Positions 52,837 through 57,552 of a stretch of 57,552 bases of DNA are shown piece after piece. Location of the stretch: NCBI GenBank assembly GCA_036521875.1, contig DATDGX010000111.1, positions 1 to 57,552 of the forward strand. Direction: 5' to 3'. The notes under the pieces are model-generated. The model worked only from the letters and a program-made list of their open reading frames with translations, was not told where the DNA came from and did no database searches. The DNA is from DATDGX01 sp036521875. Its GTDB lineage: Bacteria; Desulfobacterota; Binatia; Binatales; Binataceae. Position 1 is the stretch's first letter. The number at the start of each line of letters is the position of its first letter. The translations under genes were made by a program, and so were the position numbers.

Positions 52837-53805
52837 CTAGATTGCGCGGGCAAACGTGTTCATCGCGATGCGCACCGCCGCAGCATAGTCGCTGTCGACC
52901 GGATTGGGAACGATAATCGGCAATTCCGCTCCGGCGTCGCGATACTCAGCGAGGCGCTCGAGACATCGCGCGGCCGGCCCGACCATCGCAATCGAGTCTA
53001 TCAGCCGATCGGACATGGCAGCCGCCGCCGCGGCGAAGTCGCGGCGCGCAAGGGCGTCGGCGATTGCCTTGGCCTCGGCGGCGAAACCGCCGCGCGCGAG
53101 AATCCGGTTGTAGAACGGCAAGCCTGCGAAGAAGAACAGGCCGCGCCGCGCCGCCTCGAGCGCGCGCGATCGATCATCGTCGAGATACAGCGGCAGCCCC
53201 ATCGTGATGCGCAGGTCATCCGGATCGCGGCCGCATCGCCGCGCCTCGCCGCGCGCAAGCTCGATCTCCTCGCGCATCCGCGCGGGCGCGGCGAGATAGA
53301 GCATCAGCCCGTCGGCGATTTCGCCGCCGAGCTTCGCAGTCTCCTTGACTAGCGCGCCGAAATAAATCGGGACCGGATGCGACGCGACCCGGATGCGCAT
53401 CCCCAGCGCCGATACCGGCTTGCCGCTAAGGCCGTTGCGGATCGTTTCGGTGTATCGGCGCAGGCGCTCGCGCGCGTTGCCCATCTCGATCCCGAGCGAG
53501 GAGAGCGCGGGCCGATGGCTCACGCCGAGTCCGAGAATGAAACGGCCGCCGGACGCCTCCTGGATCATCTGCGCGGCGGCGGCGGCGAGATGAGGCTCGC
53601 GGAAATAGATGTTGGCGATCCAGCTCCCAACCCGGATGCGACTGGTCGCCACGGCGGCGGCGTAGCAGCACAGCATCACGTCGTTGTTGGCCTCGGTGAC
53701 GAACACGCCGGAGAAGCCCGCGTCCTCGGCCTTACGCGCGAGCTGAGTGAAGGCTGGCATCGGAATTCCCGAGTAAGTCGCGATCGAGATGGCGAGTTCC
53801 GGCAC
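52837..53805 (-). CDS. LLM class flavin-dependent oxidoreductase (F420/FMN type)
   Basis: This is a luciferase-like TIM-barrel oxidoreductase. The N-terminal ELAISIATYSGIPMPAFTQL, then ARKAEDAGFSGVFVTEANND, and the segment GRFILGLGVSHRP are typical of the F420-dependent/bacterial luciferase-like monooxygenase family. The barrel continues with VPIYFGALVKETAKLGGEIA and VGPAARCLERLAEYRDAGAE. Length is 322 residues. Whether it uses F420 or FMN and which substrate it reduces cannot be told. It lies upstream of the small gene and the amidase in the same direction with a 31-base gap. Confidence 0.85.
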   Translation of the reverse strand: MPELAISIATYSGIPMPAFTQLARKAEDAGFSGVFVTEANNDVMLCCYAAAVATSRIRVGSWIANIYFREPHLAAAAAQMIQEASGGRFILGLGVSHRPALSSLGIEMGNARERLRRYTETIRNGLSGKPVSALGMRIRVASHPVPIYFGALVKETAKLGGEIADGLMLYLAAPARMREEIELARGEARRCGRDPDDLRITMGLPLYLDDDRSRALEAARRGLFFFAGLPFYNRILARGGFAAEAKAIADALARRDFAAAAAAMSDRLIDSIAMVGPAARCLERLAEYRDAGAELPIIVPNPVDSDYAAAVRIAMNTFARAI

Positions 53806-53930
53806 GGGCGGCGTCCTTCCGCGCGCATGCTAGCGCATGCCGCCGCGCGTGCGTTAGCGCGGCGAACTTTCGCCCGTAGTTGACGCTGCTCCGCAGAAAT
53901 CGGCGAGCCTCGCTGGTAGCAGATTGTGGC

Positions 53931-54035
53931 GTGCGTGTTCTCCTTGATCCGGACGGAAACAATATTGAGGCCGTCTGGCATGGCCCAACTGTGCGCTCCA
54001 CAGCTTCGATCCGCGTCGAACGTACTAAGAATTGA
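53931..54035 (+). pseudogene. C-terminal fragment of a VOC/glyoxalase-family gene
   Basis: The plus strand encodes VRVLLDPDGNNIEAVWHGPT followed by ~14 further residues and a TGA stop. LDPDGNNIEAVxH is the characteristic C-terminal strand of glyoxalase/bleomycin-resistance (VOC) proteins. No upstream part of the fold is found in any frame toward 53806. It is a remnant between the LLM gene and the CoA-transferase gene. Confidence 0.6.
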
Positions 54036-54037
54036 GG

Positions 54038-56383
54038 TTACTTGACGATGCCGGCGCTGCGGAGCGAGGCGATCCGGTCGGCGTTGAAGCCGAGATGGTC
54101 GCGCAGGATTTCGTCGGTATGCTCGCCGAGCAGCGGAGCGGCGCGCTCGATTCGTCCCGGCGTCGCCGAGAACTTCGTGAGCATCCCGGTCTGCCGCACT
54201 TGTCCCCACTGCGAATGCGGCAGCTCTGCGATCAGATCGCTGGCGATCACCTGTGGATCGTCGAACAGGTTCTGGAAAACCTGTACCTGCGTTGCCGGTG
54301 CGCCGGCTTCTTTCAGCGCGACGAGCGCCGCGGCGCGATCGAGTCTGGCAAACTCCTCGGCGAGCGCGGCCGCGAGCTTGCCGTCGTTAGACTCGCGCGA
54401 CGCAACTTTCCAATCCATTGCCTTCATCGACGACATCTTTAATGCGGAGCGCAGCGCCTGCCACTCGCCGGCCGCTCCGATCGAGATGAATAGCCAGTCG
54501 CCGCCGCGGCATTGATACGCGCGCGACAATGCGGAGCGCCCGCGATACTCGGGGTGGCCGTTCTCCATGTCGGGGCGGCCGTCGTAGAAGATGAACTCGC
54601 CCGCCTGAAACGCCATCGCGGCCTGCAGCAGCGAAGTCTCGCAGAATTGGCCGCGGCCGGTCACCTGCCGCGCGCGCAGCGCCAGCACGCATCCCAGCGC
54701 GGAGAGCATTGCGGCGCCGTAGTCGCAGATGGCGCAGGTCAGATACACCGGATGCCCATGCGGGCCGCCCTGCGCCGCCATCACGCCGGAGCGCGCCTGC
54801 AGCAAAGGATCGAAGCCGGGCTGATCGTGCTCCGGCCCGTGATTTCCGAATCCGTTGACCGACATATAGATGATGCGCGGATTGCGCGCGGCGAGGGTGT
54901 CGTAGTCGAAGCCAAAGCGGCGCATCCGGCCGGGCCGCAGGTTCTCGACCACGACATCGGCGCGCTCGGCGAGCCGGTGAATGATCTCGCGGCCCTCAGG
55001 CGTCGCGAGATTGAGCGAGAGTCCGCGCTTGCCCTGGTTCCAGCCGAGAAAGCCGAAGCCGAAATGGCGGAACGAGTCGCCCTCCAGGCTTTCGATTTTG
55101 ATCACCTCGGCGCCGAGCTGTGCGAGGATCATCGGGCCGTACGAGCCCGCGATGTAGCTTGCGAAGTCGAGCACCAGCACGCCATCAAGGGGACCGGGAC
55201 TCTTGCCGGTAGCGGATGCCGCCGCAGCGCGATCGGATTTGGTTTGCTCGGGAGCGGCGGCTGGCTCGGCGAGCCATGCGCGAATTGTCGCGGGATCATC
55301 CGAGGCTGGCGCGGGGCCGGCGATTTCACCCGGCGTGTCATTGAGTCCGATCGAGACGCCGAGCTGCACCGTCGCGCCGAGCACCGGGTCGGCGATCTCG
55401 CGGCGCATCGCGAGCGCGCGAGTCTGCGGATGCTCGATGAACTCGTGACGGGTCATCACCGGCGCGCAGGGGACGTCGTGCTCGCGCAGAATTTTGAGCC
55501 ACCCGTCACGCGGGCGGTTCCGGATGATCGCTGCGAGGAGGTCTTTTAGCGCTTGCCGATGTTCATCGGGGACTCCCCACGGTGCGTTTTCGAAGCGCGG
55601 GTCGGCGACCAGCTCGGGATGCTCGATCGCGATCACGAATTTTCCCCAGAAGGTCACATTGCCGCAGGCGACGAACAGGTAGCGGCCGTCGCTCGCCTCG
55701 AACAGGCGGTAGCAGGGAATTGGGCCGAGAGGATCCTGTGCGCCATGATGAAGCCCGCGCGCTTTCTCGTGGCGGATTATCGCGCCGGTCTGGAGCGAGA
55801 ACGCCGCGGCGAGGAGCGACACTTCGAGCTGCTGGCCACGGTCGCGGCCGGCGCGCGCATACAGCGCCGCAGCCGCGGCAGTCGCACCCATCACGCCTGC
55901 TGAATAGCTCGCCGCGGGAAACACCAGCGCAACCGGGTTGCCGCTGCGCGCCCACTGATCGCCGGTGATGCCGCTGCGCGCGGCGACCAGATCGTCGTTG
56001 GCGTCGAACTCCGCGTCGGGACCCCGGCTACCCATCGGCGGGATGTTGAGTGCGAGGGCGCGCGGATTAACTCGCGCGATCGAGTCGTAATCGAGGCCGA
56101 GCGCCACCAGGCGCGCGGGCGTGAAGCCGGTGATTACGACGTCGGCCCATCGCAACATCGCATCGACCTGCGGCCTGGCCGCGTGCGTTCCGACCTCGAG
56201 CGTGAGCCGGCGCTTGGAGCGGTTGAGCACGTGATAGTGCGGAGTGCCGCGCTCGCGAGTTCCGTCCGGCGGCTCGACGCGGATCGCGCGAGCGCCGTGC
56301 TCGACCAGGAGCATCGCGGCATATGCGGCGCCCAGGTTCGCGCCGAATTCAACGACTCTGGTTCCCTCGAGTGCTGTAGGCAT
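54038..56383 (-). CDS. Tandem CaiB/BaiF family CoA-transferase
   Basis: This is a class III CoA-transferase with two full domains in one 781-residue chain, about twice the usual ~400. The first half starts LEGTRVVEFGANLGAAYAAM, with IRVEPPDGTRERG and GPDAEFDANDDLVAARSG. After a linker (SATGKSPGPLDGVLVLDFAS) the second half has YGPMILAQLGAEVIKIESLE, and EHDQPGFDPLLQARSGVMAA with the catalytic-type Asp. Because each half has a candidate active-site Asp, the protein probably forms the interlocked dimer internally. The donor and acceptor CoA substrates are unknown. It is divergent from pstS. Confidence 0.88.
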   Translation of the reverse strand: MPTALEGTRVVEFGANLGAAYAAMLLVEHGARAIRVEPPDGTRERGTPHYHVLNRSKRRLTLEVGTHAARPQVDAMLRWADVVITGFTPARLVALGLDYDSIARVNPRALALNIPPMGSRGPDAEFDANDDLVAARSGITGDQWARSGNPVALVFPAASYSAGVMGATAAAAALYARAGRDRGQQLEVSLLAAAFSLQTGAIIRHEKARGLHHGAQDPLGPIPCYRLFEASDGRYLFVACGNVTFWGKFVIAIEHPELVADPRFENAPWGVPDEHRQALKDLLAAIIRNRPRDGWLKILREHDVPCAPVMTRHEFIEHPQTRALAMRREIADPVLGATVQLGVSIGLNDTPGEIAGPAPASDDPATIRAWLAEPAAAPEQTKSDRAAAASATGKSPGPLDGVLVLDFASYIAGSYGPMILAQLGAEVIKIESLEGDSFRHFGFGFLGWNQGKRGLSLNLATPEGREIIHRLAERADVVVENLRPGRMRRFGFDYDTLAARNPRIIYMSVNGFGNHGPEHDQPGFDPLLQARSGVMAAQGGPHGHPVYLTCAICDYGAAMLSALGCVLALRARQVTGRGQFCETSLLQAAMAFQAGEFIFYDGRPDMENGHPEYRGRSALSRAYQCRGGDWLFISIGAAGEWQALRSALKMSSMKAMDWKVASRESNDGKLAAALAEEFARLDRAAALVALKEAGAPATQVQVFQNLFDDPQVIASDLIAELPHSQWGQVRQTGMLTKFSATPGRIERAAPLLGEHTDEILRDHLGFNADRIASLRSAGIVK

Positions 56384-56680
56384 CTTGAGTCGTCCAGTGT
56401 TGAGCGCTGGTCTTTTGATCGCGGCGCCGCGGATATCCCGATGGCGAACGATTCAATTCAATCAGCCGAACAATTCAACGCCGCAATTGTCGTCGAGCAG
56501 TGGAGAAAAAAGCAACCGCGCGCACGCCAACGTCACATATACACAGTAGAGCATGAATCTGCGGCCTCATTTCAAGGTGCCGCAATTGCGCGTTAATTCA
56601 CCCGTAACGTTCGCGCCATAGCTTCTCCGTGCCGCGATCCCGATGCGGTGGGCCGGGGCCTGACCCGAGGAGGGAAACTG
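56384..56680 (+). promoter_or_regulatory. Intergenic region upstream of pstS
   Basis: This 297-base divergent gap between the CoA-transferase and pstS is AT-richer than the coding sequence around it. A GAGGAGGG ribosome site precedes the pstS ATG. I looked for a Pho box and did not find a convincing pair of direct repeats, so PhoB control is not shown by the sequence. Confidence 0.45.
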
Positions 56681-57552
56681 ATGGCGAAGAGAGCACTACT
56701 TCTGGTTACTGTCGCGGTAATTTCGATTGCTTCGATCCTGGCAACCTATCGGTCCGGTTTTGGCGCCCTGCTCATCAACGGCGCGGGAGCGACGTTTCCA
56801 TATCCGATCTACTCGAAATGGTTCGACCAGTACGCGAAGGACAATCCCGGCATCCACTTCAACTATCAATCGATCGGATCCGGCGGCGGAATCCGGATGT
56901 ACACCAACAAAACCGTCGACTTCGGCGCCAGCGACGCTCCGATGACCGATGAGCAGATCAAACAGACAGGAGGACAGGTATTCCACTTTCCTTCGGTCCT
57001 GGGCGCGGATGTGGTGGCCTACAACGTTCCTGGCGTCACCAAAAAACTGCGGCTCACCGGTCCGCTGGTCGCGGACATTTTCATGGGCAAGGTGACCAAG
57101 TGGAACGACCCGGCGATCGCAAAGCTGAATCCCGGCGTCAATCTTCCGGAGAATGACATCGCCGTGTGCCATCGATCGGACGGCAGCGGTACCTCCTATA
57201 TCTTCACCGACTACCTTTCCAAGGTCAGCCCCGAATGGGCCAAGGACGTCGGCAAATCCACTTCGGTCAAGTGGCCGACCGGGCTTGGCGGCAAAGGTAA
57301 CGAAGGCGTGACCGCGCTGGTGCAGCAGACGCCGGGCGGAATCGGTTACATCGAGTTGATCTACGCGCTGTCCAACAACATTCCATACGCGGAGCTGCAG
57401 AATCACGACGGAAATTGGGTCGATGCCAACCTGCAAAGCGTGACGGCGGCCGCTGCCGCCGCGTCGAACAACATGCCGGCGGACTTCCGCGTCTCGATAA
57501 CCGACGCGCCCGGCCCGGACGTTTACCCGATCTCGTCGTTCACCTACCTGCT
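56681..57552 (+). CDS. pstS: Phosphate ABC transporter substrate-binding protein PstS (partial, runs off window end)
   Basis: PstS binds phosphate in the periplasm for the PstSCAB transporter. A signal segment (LLLVTVAVISIASILATYRS) is followed by LINGAGATFPYPIYSKWFDQ, then NYQSIGSGGGIRMYTNKTVD, FGASDAPMTDEQ, the phosphate-binding SDGSGTSYIFTDYLSKV, and GNEGVTALVQQTPGGIGYIE. About 290 codons are present and the frame is open to the last base. The pstC, pstA and pstB genes would be expected beyond the window. Confidence 0.95.
   Translation, partial: MAKRALLLVTVAVISIASILATYRSGFGALLINGAGATFPYPIYSKWFDQYAKDNPGIHFNYQSIGSGGGIRMYTNKTVDFGASDAPMTDEQIKQTGGQVFHFPSVLGADVVAYNVPGVTKKLRLTGPLVADIFMGKVTKWNDPAIAKLNPGVNLPENDIAVCHRSDGSGTSYIFTDYLSKVSPEWAKDVGKSTSVKWPTGLGGKGNEGVTALVQQTPGGIGYIELIYALSNNIPYAELQNHDGNWVDANLQSVTAAAAAASNNMPADFRVSITDAPGPDVYPISSFTYL

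Noticed and set aside
56384..56680. Pho box upstream of pstS
   Set aside because: No convincing pair of direct repeats matching the PhoB consensus was seen; the pstS gene alone suggests phosphate control.

Overview
The window is a high-GC bacterial chromosome segment around the replication origin. It carries dnaA and dnaN with origin-like spacers, parA and parB with two perfect parS palindromes, and the rpmH-rnpA-yidD-yidC-jag and mnmE-mnmG-rsmG clusters. The Fo genes (atpZ, atpI, atpB, atpE) are not followed by F1 genes, a split seen in delta-proteobacterial-type lineages. Rieske oxygenase, LLM oxidoreductase, CoA-transferase and methylcrotonyl-CoA carboxylase genes fit a soil or sediment heterotroph. 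I would place it near the former Deltaproteobacteria (a Binatota-like lineage is one option), but this is inference with low confidence.

Layout. 0-6.7 kb (minus strand): parB, parA, rsmG, mnmG, an array of degenerate repeats, an unusual tRNA and mnmE. 6.7-10.9 kb: an accessory patch with a cupin protein, a TetR/Rieske oxygenase pair and an unrecognised CHQTANR-motif protein. The mnmE 5' end occurs three times here (about 130 bp per copy), so genes appear to have been inserted in front of mnmE. 11.1-14.7 kb (plus): rpmH, rnpA, yidD, yidC, jag. 14.7-25.5 kb: ferredoxin, fumC, a pentameric ligand-gated ion channel homologue, a carboxylase beta subunit, mutS2, an AsmA-like protein and a stand-alone Smr protein. 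25.6-28.8 kb (minus): hemL and the Fo genes, ending in a good terminator. 29.0-32.3 kb: a bipartite oriC with dnaA and dnaN.

32.3-46.8 kb is a patchwork accessory region: a GT39-type glycosyltransferase, a sulfatase with dockerin-like repeats split by a G8 tract, a mer-type regulator with a thioredoxin-MerT fusion and a broken thioredoxin lipoprotein, a Tat-exported beta-carbonic anhydrase, and a type I restriction-modification operon. Copies of one palindromic intergenic repeat (R-element) lie at both edges and at the internal joints. Fragments of a glycosyltransferase and of an SDR gene lie beside them.

46.8-57.5 kb: a YyaL/DUF255 protein, an endonuclease/exonuclease/phosphatase-fold protein, a DUF2961/GH172-like hydrolase, an amidase with a small putative partner, an LLM flavin oxidoreductase, a VOC gene remnant, a tandem CoA-transferase, and pstS running off the window end.

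The most unusual signals are the two cases of duplicated gene 5' ends (mnmE, and the glycosyltransferase/sulfatase leaders), the R-element family bracketing the accessory region, and the mer-like operon with its thioredoxin-MerT fusion.
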